Shown here: piece by piece, positions 8,819 through 16,981 of the stretch
How positions within the stretch are numbered: the first letter of the stretch is position 1
Layout of the letters: every line of letters begins with the position of its first letter
Assembly: GCF_000332475.2 (NCBI RefSeq)
Contig: NZ_AOGX02000032.1
Location: 62,001-126,000, forward strand
Reading direction: 5' to 3'
Source of the DNA: Leptospira yanagawae serovar Saopaulo str. Sao Paulo = ATCC 700523
GTDB taxonomy: Bacteria; Spirochaetota; Leptospiria; Leptospirales; Leptospiraceae
Length of the DNA stretch: 64,000 nucleotides
Notes under the pieces: generated by a model
Seen by the model: only the letters and a program-made list of their open reading frames with translations
What the model was told of the DNA's origin: nothing
Databases searched by the model: none
Made by a program: the position numbers and the translations under genes

Positions 8819-10633
8819 ATGCAGTTGGCAAAGTTCTTTTTTTCCATCCTTTCCCTTCTCTTTTTCGTTAGCCACCTTTCTGCGGATTCCAGAATTCCTG
8901 AAATTCCCCATAGTGAAGTGGGTTTTCCATTGCCTTATTTTTCACCTGTTTCTGGAACATTTGCTGAAATCAGAAATCATAATTTACATTTAGGATCAGA
9001 CTTCAAATCATATGGGTTAAACGGCCACAATATACTTGCCACCTTTGATGGATATGTGGAAGAAATCAGTTATTCCAAAACAGGTTATGGTTTATCTCTC
9101 AATTTATACAATCCCAAATATAAAATCAAATCCAAATACGCCCACTTACATTCCTTTGGTGGAACACTTGTCGAATTAGAACTGTTAAGAAGAGCACTTC
9201 TACTCATGGGAGATCCCTCGGGTTTCCAACTGAAACTTCCTCCAGGGATGTTCTCTACAAAAAAAGGGAATGCCATCGGAAAAACGGGGGAAACAGGTTC
9301 GGGTCCTCCTCACTTACATTTAGAATTTCGTTCGGAAAAAGGAACCATCAATCCACTTTACTTTTCCGAAATCCACCAAAAGGACATCACACCTCCAACC
9401 ATCCTTTCGCTCTTTTTAGAGAGTGATCAATTAGAAAAACCACTTTTACTTTCTGCAAAAGAGATTGGGAAGGGTAAATTTGAACTCTATACAGAATCAG
9501 GTGATTTGTTTACTTCTATCCAACTAACAGGAAAAGTACGAATTCGATTGAGTGGTTATGACAAAATTCGATCACGTAACAAAAACAATGTGTATGGAAT
9601 GGATTTGGAAGTGAATGGTAAAACTGTTTTTACTAGGAATTTCGATTTTTTATCGTTTGAAGAAAAATCACAAAAACACCAATTTTACGATATCAATCGC
9701 TCTTCTTTATCTCCCCCTGTCTATTTTTACCATATGTATGAACAACCTAAACTTTTTAAAGAAGAAGGAAACTCACTCAACTTAAGTTTATTTCCCAAAA
9801 AAGAAAAAATCCAAGTCCAAGCATCATTACGGGATGCAACCGGAAACAAATCATCCGTGAACTTTACCATCTTAAACGAAGATTCACCGAAAGACCCAAA
9901 CGAAAAACCAATTCCTAAAAAAACTGGAAACAAGTACAAATCATTGGATGGAGTTGTTACCATCGACTTAACAAAAGCGGAAGTATCTGGGGATGGCAAT
10001 TTTTTCATTACAGAAATTTCTGAAAAAGAAATCCCATTTAAGATTCCAAAAGGCCTTCCTCTTAAAGGTAAAATTTACCAAGTGGAAACCAAACGTATGA
10101 GTTGGAAAGGAGAAGGCATCGGTGAGATGAATTTTGGATCCACACCTTCAATCAAAGATTCTCTGTATTTTTATGATGTTTCCATTGGAAAATTCCAAGG
10201 TGTCCAACCAAAACGAAAACCAAATGGATTCAGCTTCAAACTTACAAAATTAGGTTATCTTATGGTTTTGTCTGATGAAACTCCTCCCACTGTATTTCCG
10301 ATGACATCCATTGCTAGATACATCGAGCTTCCGGAAGTCAGAAATCATTGTATGGAAGAAAAGTATTATACACTCTCCGATACTGGCAGTGGGTTTAGGA
10401 CAAATGTTGAACTTTTGTTAGATGGACAAAGTTTTCCTTATGAATATGACCCAGACCGAAGTGCGATCAAAGTTCTCATTCCGAAAAGCCTACAAAAAGA
10501 AAGGCCTTATCTTCTTTTGGAAGTTAAGGCCTCTGATTTTGCTGGAAATACTTCCGAGCCGTTTGTCGATTTAATTTCTACGAATGGATGGAAGGAAGAC
10601 CTTCTTCAGGCTTCCTGTCCCGTCATCGAGTAA
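8819..10633 (+). CDS. M23-family (LytM-like) peptidase, exported
   Basis: A 604-residue protein with a signal peptide (MQLAKFFFSILSLLFFV...). The M23 domain occupies about 35-185. It shows HLGSDF (H57, D61), the YAHLH segment and the catalytic PPHLHLEF (H165, H167), so the zinc site looks complete. It should cleave or bind peptide crosslinks in peptidoglycan in the periplasm. The remaining 400 residues are beta-rich with two Ig-like-looking segments and no motif I recognise; this long C-terminal extension is unusual for LytM endopeptidases. The 3' end overlaps the convergent greA by 28 bp. Start ATG 8819 is the first Met and leads directly into the signal peptide. Confidence 0.85.
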   Translation: MQLAKFFFSILSLLFFVSHLSADSRIPEIPHSEVGFPLPYFSPVSGTFAEIRNHNLHLGSDFKSYGLNGHNILATFDGYVEEISYSKTGYGLSLNLYNPKYKIKSKYAHLHSFGGTLVELELLRRALLLMGDPSGFQLKLPPGMFSTKKGNAIGKTGETGSGPPHLHLEFRSEKGTINPLYFSEIHQKDITPPTILSLFLESDQLEKPLLLSAKEIGKGKFELYTESGDLFTSIQLTGKVRIRLSGYDKIRSRNKNNVYGMDLEVNGKTVFTRNFDFLSFEEKSQKHQFYDINRSSLSPPVYFYHMYEQPKLFKEEGNSLNLSLFPKKEKIQVQASLRDATGNKSSVNFTILNEDSPKDPNEKPIPKKTGNKYKSLDGVVTIDLTKAEVSGDGNFFITEISEKEIPFKIPKGLPLKGKIYQVETKRMSWKGEGIGEMNFGSTPSIKDSLYFYDVSIGKFQGVQPKRKPNGFSFKLTKLGYLMVLSDETPPTVFPMTSIARYIELPEVRNHCMEEKYYTLSDTGSGFRTNVELLLDGQSFPYEYDPDRSAIKVLIPKSLQKERPYLLLEVKASDFAGNTSEPFVDLISTNGWKEDLLQASCPVIE

Positions 10634-13371
10634 CGAGCGATATCCAATACTTCATAAACCGTTTCTGTGGAACCAAAGACAAGTGTTGCTTCGTTTCCAG
10701 TGTGTTTACCAAGTAAGGATTTCGCAAGTGGTGATTGGTAAGAGATGATATTTTTTTCAGTATCAGCGTCCCAAGCACCTAAGATCGAGTAAGTGACCAC
10801 TTCACCAGACTGTTTATTTTTCAAACGAACAGTGGTTCCGATCCCTACTTTTTCTGTTTTTACATCACTTAAATCTAAGATACGAGCACTTTTGAGTTCT
10901 GCTTCCAATCGTTTGATGGCCGCTTGCAACTGAGCTTGTTTTTCCATCGCTGCTTTGTATTCCGCGTTTTCTCGTAAGTCCCCTTTTTCTTGGGCCTCTC
11001 CGATATCACGTGAGTTTTCAGCCATTTCCACATTCACAAGGTGTTCAAACTCGAGTTTTTTCGCGTTGAAAGCCCTTCTTGTGACAAGCACCACATCGTG
11101 AGGTAAATTGGCTAATGGATCATCGTCTGCATCTTCTTCTGAGTCATATTCATCCCAAACAATGTTTGGTTTGAGTTCGTTGATGAGTGCATACAATTGG
11201 TCTTTCTCTAAATCCGTAACATACGGAACTTCTTTGAAAAGAGCGAATAATTTACGAACATACTCATCGTCTGCGTTGGTTAAAATATCACGGAGAAGGC
11301 TATTGTCTTTTCCGAACAAAATGTCCATCGCTTGGTTTTTGAGTTTGGTTCCCTTGTCTTCAATTTTAGCAAGTGGTTTTAAGATACGGAACACACGAAG
11401 AACGAGGTCTTCTTCACTTACTTTTAACCAATCAAATTTCCAAGTATGAGAAAGGATCGATTTTGCAACCCAGAGGAAAACTTCAGGGTTTTCTTTGGAC
11501 TTATTGCAAACTGTTTCCACAAATAAATTGAGTTCTGCATACTTTTCGTCCGCTACCAAGTTTTGGAAAACCGAACGGTTTACCTTCACTGGCACTTCGA
11601 AAAGGAGACCAATGAGTATATTGATGGCTTCAGGGTGGTGCAAACGAATGAGATCCTTAAAGCCTTTTTTGATATCTGTATTTTCCAATGCTTTGGAAAT
11701 TTTTAGAGCATCTTCTTTGGTTAAGGTTTGGATCAGGGTTTTGAGTTCTGGTTCACGGATTTTATGAGAAAATTCTTCCGTTGGCCAAGCCTTTCCTGCT
11801 TCATCCAAGTAAAGGTAAGCAGAAATTTTACGAATGATATCACGTGCTGATTCTTCTTCCACATAATGAGAGATAAAAAATTCACCCGCTTCTGCTGCTT
11901 CATCAGAATCGCGCACTGCTTCCATGGCAATTTCCAATTTTTTATTCGCGTCATTGGTTGCTTGGAATTTTTGTGTGAGGGTTTCTGAGTGAGTGATTGG
12001 TTTTTCGTGGTAAACCACTTCATCCTTTTTCTTAGGATTCATTCCAATGTTCGCTTCTTTTTTCAGAACCGATTTTACTTTCGCCCACCACTTCGACCAC
12101 TCATCCGCTTTTAAGAATGTACCAATGAGTTCATTCTTCATGTCGGAAATTAACATTTTGTTATCGTAAGACTTGAGGAGTTGTTTTAGAAACTCTGCCA
12201 AGTTCTCTTGGAACATGGTAGTGATCGCTTTTCTATCTTCGAAGTGTTGCACCCAAATATGGTCTTTTTTGAGAGGTTTCAAAGAAGTGATCGCCATTTG
12301 GATTGAAAGTTTGTGGTCTTTCTTTTCTTCAAAATCAACAAAAATGGAATCTCCCGTTTGAGAAATGGAGGTGATTTTACCCACACCCCAATTTCTATGC
12401 ATCACATAGTTACCAGTATCAAATACGATGTTTCTTTCAAAGTTTGTGATACAAAGTTTAACCGGCTTACGGTTGTTACCAAGCTCACTCATCTTGAGGA
12501 AGTCTTCTAATAAAGAGTGCGCAACATATTTTTGTTTATAGGAACGAATGAGTTCGTTTCTGGCTTTTTGGGATGCGGGTTCGTGTTCTAAAATCTTTTT
12601 TAGAAAGTAGATCACATGATCCCAATCTTCCATTGCCTTAAATGGTTCGACGATTGGATAAAGAAGGCCCACTAACCGAGTTTTTTCTCTTTGGCCGAGT
12701 AAAATCCTTTCAATTTTATCGAAGAAGGCTACATCTTCATAATTATTTTGAACGATGGTTGGCCAAATTTCTTCCATCGGAATGTATTCTTTGTTCTTTG
12801 CATACATCTCAACTGCAAGTTTGAGATACGACATCGCTTTAGGTTTGTCTTCTTCCATAATGGAGAATCCATACTTCTTAGCGATCTCTGGGTTTTTGCG
12901 GTCTTGTTTGGCTAATTTTTCAAGTACTGTTTTTAGTTCTTTGTTTTTCTTGAGTTTATCTAGGGCTTCAGCTTTGACTCGGAGTGCTAGTCTATGGTCC
13001 CCAAAACGTAAAATAGAATCAGTAATGTATTCAATGATAGTCCATTTTGCATGTGCTTTGAAAGAATCCAAAATGTTCTTCACCAAATTCGCATCACCCA
13101 TGGAATCTTCCATGAAAGATATGATCATTAACATGTATTTGGCGGAGATAGACTCAGGGTGTTCTTTGAAATGGTCTTCAATTTTTTGTTTAGCTTCTGC
13201 TAAACGATTTTCTGCCTTATATGCATCAATGACATCGTCAAAGATTTTGAATTTAGAAACGGGAACCGTTCCTGCATCAGCACGAACATAAATTTCCTCA
13301 TTGAATAGAGGTGTTAGTTTGTCGTTGTCGGCAATTTTGTTTGATTTGTCTTCGGTAATAGTCTCAGGCAT
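10606..13371 (-). CDS. greA: GreA transcript-cleavage factor with a very long N-terminal extension
   Basis: A 921-residue protein. The last 160 or so residues are a complete GreA: a coiled coil with the acidic tip GDLRENAEYKAAMEKQ near 797-812, then the FKBP-like C-terminal domain with SPLAKSLLGK. GreA enters the RNA polymerase secondary channel and stimulates cleavage of backtracked RNA. Normal GreA is about 158 residues. The first 750 residues are mostly helical and repeat-like (TPR/HEAT-like in appearance), with a small barrel-like stretch near 320-370 (VMHRNWGVGKI...VDFE) that resembles CarD/RID-type RNA polymerase-binding folds. Extended GreA proteins are known in other spirochetes, for example Borrelia. 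The role of the extension is unknown. Confidence 0.88.
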   Translation of the reverse strand: MPETITEDKSNKIADNDKLTPLFNEEIYVRADAGTVPVSKFKIFDDVIDAYKAENRLAEAKQKIEDHFKEHPESISAKYMLMIISFMEDSMGDANLVKNILDSFKAHAKWTIIEYITDSILRFGDHRLALRVKAEALDKLKKNKELKTVLEKLAKQDRKNPEIAKKYGFSIMEEDKPKAMSYLKLAVEMYAKNKEYIPMEEIWPTIVQNNYEDVAFFDKIERILLGQREKTRLVGLLYPIVEPFKAMEDWDHVIYFLKKILEHEPASQKARNELIRSYKQKYVAHSLLEDFLKMSELGNNRKPVKLCITNFERNIVFDTGNYVMHRNWGVGKITSISQTGDSIFVDFEEKKDHKLSIQMAITSLKPLKKDHIWVQHFEDRKAITTMFQENLAEFLKQLLKSYDNKMLISDMKNELIGTFLKADEWSKWWAKVKSVLKKEANIGMNPKKKDEVVYHEKPITHSETLTQKFQATNDANKKLEIAMEAVRDSDEAAEAGEFFISHYVEEESARDIIRKISAYLYLDEAGKAWPTEEFSHKIREPELKTLIQTLTKEDALKISKALENTDIKKGFKDLIRLHHPEAINILIGLLFEVPVKVNRSVFQNLVADEKYAELNLFVETVCNKSKENPEVFLWVAKSILSHTWKFDWLKVSEEDLVLRVFRILKPLAKIEDKGTKLKNQAMDILFGKDNSLLRDILTNADDEYVRKLFALFKEVPYVTDLEKDQLYALINELKPNIVWDEYDSEEDADDDPLANLPHDVVLVTRRAFNAKKLEFEHLVNVEMAENSRDIGEAQEKGDLRENAEYKAAMEKQAQLQAAIKRLEAELKSARILDLSDVKTEKVGIGTTVRLKNKQSGEVVTYSILGAWDADTEKNIISYQSPLAKSLLGKHTGNEATLVFGSTETVYEVLDIARYSMTGQEA

Positions 13372-13512
13372 GAAAAGAATCTCCCTCTTCGTATTTCCAA
13401 TAAAGGGTGTTCATAGTTCCTATAAAGTTGTTACGGTAAATTTAGCGATGAATCCGCGAAAAGAACAGTCCTAGGGTTCATTTTCCAGGTCCGTTCGATT
13501 CTGTAAAGCCAA

Positions 13513-13538
13513 AAAACCCAGCCGATTGGCTGGGTTTT
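13513..13538 (-). terminator. Rho-independent terminator after flaA1
   Basis: A perfect 11-bp stem (AAAACCCAGCC / GGCTGGGTTTT) with a 4-base loop lies 38 bp past the flaA1 stop. Read leftwards it is followed by T residues. The T-flanks on both sides also allow activity rightwards. Confidence 0.85.
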
Positions 13539-13575
13539 CCTGGTCCAAGTAGATTCCCTTGGAGTGAAAAGGGAA

Positions 13576-14562
13576 CTATTTGTTTTGCGAAGATCCGTTA
13601 CTTCCACCACAATCGCGCACTTTCGCACCCGTAGAGATGGCTCCGGATTTTTGGAGCATTTGCTCAAGCTTCACTTTGTTTTTGCAATCTTCTTCATCAA
13701 AGTCTAGGTTTGCGCCATCAAAATGAACTTCGAATGTATCCGCAAGAACGCGGAGTTCGTCAAAGAAAAGGTAAACCGTTTCAGGTCCTGTGTTTGTACG
13801 AGATCGGATTTTGAACTGTTTGAAGATCAAGTTCCTTGTCGCAGGGAAAGCATTCGCTTCCTGTGGGATCCCTGGAGGGATGATGATATGGAGTGGTCTC
13901 CATCCAACAAAGTCAAGGGAACCAAAAGGGAAAATATGGCTATTGCCATTATAGTCTTCCAACCAACCTTCCAAATCATATTCATTCCCACGACCGAGAA
14001 CCCAAACAGAAATGGCTTTTACGTTTCCTGGAGCTTCAATTCCGTAAACTTTTTCCATTTTCTTTTTGTTGTCAGCATCGATGTAAGGACGAGCCCTTGA
14101 GATTTCATATTCAGGAGCACGTGGTGGGCGAACTGTGACTACGTTGTTTCCAGGAAATGTGAATTGGAATTTCACTGCCAAAACTTTTGCATTCCCCGCA
14201 TCTACGTTTTTCACATCGCCTGGTTTTCCAGGAACCAGTTTCACCTCTCTCATCACAAGAGGGGATTTCGCTGGGTCGTTGAGAACTGGTGAATACTTAT
14301 TGTTTTCATCAAACTTCATATCACCGGATCCATCTTTGTTCACACCATCTTTGTCAGTGAACACTTCCCATCCATATGGTGCAGAAGAAACTGGATTGTC
14401 CCAAGATTCGATTGTAATGGCTTTGAGTTCTAAAGCTCCAATATCGTTACCAACTGGTGTTGCCACCCCATTGGAAACTTTGTATTGTGCTTGTGCGAAA
14501 CCGATAAGTGCAACCGAGCTTAGCGCTAATAAAGTTAGGATTTTTGTTTTTTTGTTTTCCAT
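13576..14562 (-). CDS. flaA1: Periplasmic flagellar filament outer-layer protein FlaA1
   Basis: A 328-residue exported protein (signal peptide [17 protein letters not shown]) of the spirochete FlaA family. Shared features with its neighbour FlaA2 include the I-x-V-W-V-L-G-R motif ([14 protein letters not shown]), an F-V-G-W-R-P-L-H segment and an acidic strand with [10 protein letters not shown]. FlaA proteins decorate the FlaB core of the endoflagella in the periplasm and are needed for normal motility in Leptospira. The larger of the two proteins is conventionally FlaA1, which fits the predicted size. It lies 16 bp downstream of flaA2 and is followed by a strong terminator, so it is the last gene of the operon. 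Confidence 0.88.
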   Translation of the reverse strand: MENKKTKILTLLALSSVALIGFAQAQYKVSNGVATPVGNDIGALELKAITIESWDNPVSSAPYGWEVFTDKDGVNKDGSGDMKFDENNKYSPVLNDPAKSPLVMREVKLVPGKPGDVKNVDAGNAKVLAVKFQFTFPGNNVVTVRPPRAPEYEISRARPYIDADNKKKMEKVYGIEAPGNVKAISVWVLGRGNEYDLEGWLEDYNGNSHIFPFGSLDFVGWRPLHIIIPPGIPQEANAFPATRNLIFKQFKIRSRTNTGPETVYLFFDELRVLADTFEVHFDGANLDFDEEDCKNKVKLEQMLQKSGAISTGAKVRDCGGSNGSSQNK

Positions 14563-14578
14563 TGTTCCTTTCTCCCGC

Positions 14579-15295
14579 TTACCAATTGTCCTTAATTTCA
14601 GAACCAGGGTATTTTGCTTCGGATCTGTCTGTTCTCACTTGTAAATCGTCTACATAAAAGTAGAAGTCCCCTGCTACTTCGTGAACATCAGATGTCACAA
14701 ATAGGGAAACAAAGTGAAGGTTTTTATCCAATAGTGCAAATCGTGAGCTTTGTGGGATGAAACCAGGAACCGTTGCGGTTAACTTTCTCCATCCAAAAAA
14801 ATCCAATCGACCCAAACGGATATTATGTGTTACGTCTTTATAATCTCTGAATTTTGCAAATAAGGTATGTCTGTACTTTCTTCCAAGAACCCATACAGAA
14901 ATTTGTCTTACTTTTCCTTTGATGATGTATTCATGCGGAGGGTAAAGTTCCACACGGTCCAAACCTTTAGCAGCAAAATGTGTTTTGACTCCTAAAATAT
15001 GGTTTTTTTCGATTTTGTCCCCACCATCTTCTGGTACGGTTTTTTCATCGAATACATCTTTGATGAGCCCTCGTTGCACAAGTTTTAAAGTCCTTGTTTC
15101 TCCGAGTGGAGTGGTTGCTTTGACTCTCCAATCCTCAGCCTCTTCAAAATCATCTAAAACGATTTTTCTAAGAGGGCTATCCTCATCATTTGCAGTGTTA
15201 GCTGTATTTTGTCCGCCAGTATCTGCCTGTGCGTACAACATTCCTATTGAAAGGAAGAGGCCTAACAACAGTTTGGTCATTCCTAATTTCCCCAT
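14579..15295 (-). CDS. flaA2: Periplasmic flagellar filament outer-layer protein FlaA2
   Basis: A FlaA-family protein of about 238 residues. The signal peptide is [17 protein letters not shown]. Family features are [23 protein letters not shown] and [14 protein letters not shown] place the start at the ATG at 15295, which has AGGAG 8 bases upstream, rather than the in-frame GTG at 15304. It should form the flagellar sheath layer together with FlaA1. The PUR-domain gene ends only about 12 bp upstream on the same strand, so all three are probably one transcript. The start of flaA2 would then be sensitive to anything binding that junction. Confidence 0.87.
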   Translation of the reverse strand: MGKLGMTKLLLGLFLSIGMLYAQADTGGQNTANTANDEDSPLRKIVLDDFEEAEDWRVKATTPLGETRTLKLVQRGLIKDVFDEKTVPEDGGDKIEKNHILGVKTHFAAKGLDRVELYPPHEYIIKGKVRQISVWVLGRKYRHTLFAKFRDYKDVTHNIRLGRLDFFGWRKLTATVPGFIPQSSRFALLDKNLHFVSLFVTSDVHEVAGDFYFYVDDLQVRTDRSEAKYPGSEIKDNW

Positions 15296-15306
15296 GAAAC
15301 TCACTC

Positions 15307-15546
15307 CTAAAAGGCTCCTAACTCCGGGTCTTTCGTATTCTCATTATCGGCTATCCGGCTTTTAAATTGATGCAAGATTTCGATCATTCGATCGATTCCT
15401 TCCGCCGGAAGAAAGATCGAGGATTTTTTGCTATTCGACCATTCCGATACTTTCAGGTAAAATCCAGCCTGGTTTTTCTTCAAATCCACCAAGAAAGTCT
15501 TATTTTGTGTTACGATCTTCTCGGTTAGGATTTCGGGGTCCACCAT
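15307..15546 (-). CDS. PUR-domain (DUF3276/BpuR-like) nucleic-acid-binding protein
   Basis: A 79-residue protein with the pattern of bacterial PUR-alpha-like domains: an EILTEKIVTQNKTFLVDLKKN strand pair, a G-x-Y-L-K-V-S-E strand, then a C-terminal helix (IDRMIEILHQF). The Borrelia relative BpuR binds DNA and RNA and acts as a repressor. Start ATG 15546 has AGAAGGA at good spacing. It is immediately upstream of flaA2, so it may regulate flagellar sheath expression or its own mRNA; that is inference. The alternative is a general chromosome/RNA-binding protein whose position is incidental. Confidence 0.68.
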   Translation of the reverse strand: MVDPEILTEKIVTQNKTFLVDLKKNQAGFYLKVSEWSNSKKSSIFLPAEGIDRMIEILHQFKSRIADNENTKDPELGAF

Positions 15547-15697
15547 GCATTCCTTCTCCCTGCCTACGGTAATAGTATCGGATTCCGAAACCCATTCCTT
15601 AGCTGTAATAGGAAGAAACTGAGGAATGGAAAAGGTTTTTTCGGATCTCTACGATAAAAAATCCTAATTTGGTTAATTTTTGTCTCTAAAACTTGGT

Positions 15698-16168
15698 TTA
15701 GGCGAAACGCTTTCTCAGTTCGCGCGCATACGCTAAATCATGGGTTAGTTTTCGAAGCCGTCTGATGTAATAATGGGTCACTTCTTTATAGAATTTGAGT
15801 TCCATTTCTTTGTTTTTCGAAAACATCTCATGTAGGTCGGCATAACGGAGTTCGTAGAGTTCGGAATTTTCTTTGGCCTCAACTTTGGCCGACCGTTTTT
15901 CATCATCAAAAAAAGGCAATTCCCCAAAATGATCCCCTTCTCCAAGGGTGATGAGGTTTACGTCGTCGCCATGGCTTGTGGAAGTTGAGATTTGTAAGGT
16001 TCCATACTTCACAATGTACATGGATTCCGCATCTTCGCCCATGTCGTACAAAACATTTCTAGGAGGCAGGTGGACTTCCCGAATCTTTTCAGCTATATGT
16101 AATAGTTCATCTTGGTTTAACTTTTGGAAGAGATATATTTTTTTGAGACTCTCTACTTTAGTATTCAT
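15698..16168 (-). CDS. Cyclic nucleotide-binding domain protein
   Basis: A 156-residue single CRP-type effector domain. The phosphate-binding cassette is well preserved (FGELPFFDDEKRSA, residues 81-94, with the key Glu83 and Arg92), so it should bind cAMP or cGMP. There is no C-terminal helix-turn-helix; the tail is a basic helix (RRLRKLTHDLAYARELRKRF). It is therefore not a DNA-binding CRP and probably acts through protein contact. It is divergent from the response regulator at 16358, with a 190-bp gap that must hold both promoters. A 150-bp gap separates it from the PUR gene downstream. Confidence 0.85.
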   Translation of the reverse strand: MNTKVESLKKIYLFQKLNQDELLHIAEKIREVHLPPRNVLYDMGEDAESMYIVKYGTLQISTSTSHGDDVNLITLGEGDHFGELPFFDDEKRSAKVEAKENSELYELRYADLHEMFSKNKEMELKFYKEVTHYYIRRLRKLTHDLAYARELRKRFA

Positions 16169-16357
16169 TCATTCTCCTAGGATCTTTCTGAACATGGGGG
16201 GAATTCATGATTTTGCAAGAGAAAATTAAGTAGAAAGACCCATGAATTTTTCTGGACAAATGAAACGGAATAGTACTAATATTTGCAGTTCTCCTCGTCT
16301 ACTAGGGGGAAACGCTAGGAAGAAAAAAGAAACCTAGATCTGAAAAAAGGGAAATTT

Positions 16358-16978
16358 ATGACATCAAAAAAAAAGGTATTACTCGTGGAAGACCATGCCG
16401 TGACCCGGGTCGGCGTAAAACATGTCGTGAATGCTTCGAATGATTTTGAGGTGGTGGGCGAAGCGGAACATTCCTCTCAGATCTCAAACCTACTCCTCGA
16501 AACAAAACCTGATTTTGTCCTGCTCGACCTTCGCATCCCAGGGGAAAACGTCCTCAATATGGTGAAGGATTGGAAAAAAGACCAACCACAACTCAAAGTG
16601 GTGACGCTTACCATGCTTGACGAGCAGCCCATCGTCCATTCTGCCATCGAAGCTGGAGTGGATGGGTATCTTTTGAAAAGTGATGATTTGAGTAGCCTTA
16701 CCAAAAACCTGAATGAAATTGCTGCTGGGAAAACGGTGTATTCCAAAAACCTAAAACTCAGTTTCAATCGCAAACCCCAAGACGGAAAAGTAGCCAACAA
16801 AAAAGAAAAACAAATCCTCACCCTGCTTGGCCATGGAAAAACCTACCAAGAGATTGGAACGGAAATTGGACTTTCAAAACGTACGGTAGAATACCATGTG
16901 GGACGCCTAAAGGACCGGTTCAATGCGAAAACGGTTGCCGAACTCATTGGACGCGCCAAAGAACAAATGTTAATCTAA
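16358..16978 (+). CDS. NarL/LuxR-family response regulator
   Basis: A 206-residue two-domain regulator. The receiver domain has E11/D12, phospho-acceptor D57 (LLDLRIP), T83 and K107 (YLLKSDD). The C-terminal LuxR-type helix-turn-helix spans about 143-200 (KKEKQILTLLGHGKTYQEIG, then GLSKRTVEYHVGRLKDRF). It should bind DNA when phosphorylated. It faces a hybrid histidine kinase tail to tail with only 3 bp between the stops, and that kinase is a possible partner. No target operator was recognised nearby. A GGGAAA stretch precedes the ATG. Confidence 0.93.
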   Translation: MTSKKKVLLVEDHAVTRVGVKHVVNASNDFEVVGEAEHSSQISNLLLETKPDFVLLDLRIPGENVLNMVKDWKKDQPQLKVVTLTMLDEQPIVHSAIEAGVDGYLLKSDDLSSLTKNLNEIAAGKTVYSKNLKLSFNRKPQDGKVANKKEKQILTLLGHGKTYQEIGTEIGLSKRTVEYHVGRLKDRFNAKTVAELIGRAKEQMLI

Positions 16979-16981
16979 CCC

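Noticed and set aside
12755..13291. A 178-codon antisense open frame inside greA
   Set aside because: Shadow of the extended greA helical region; no start signal or family pattern.
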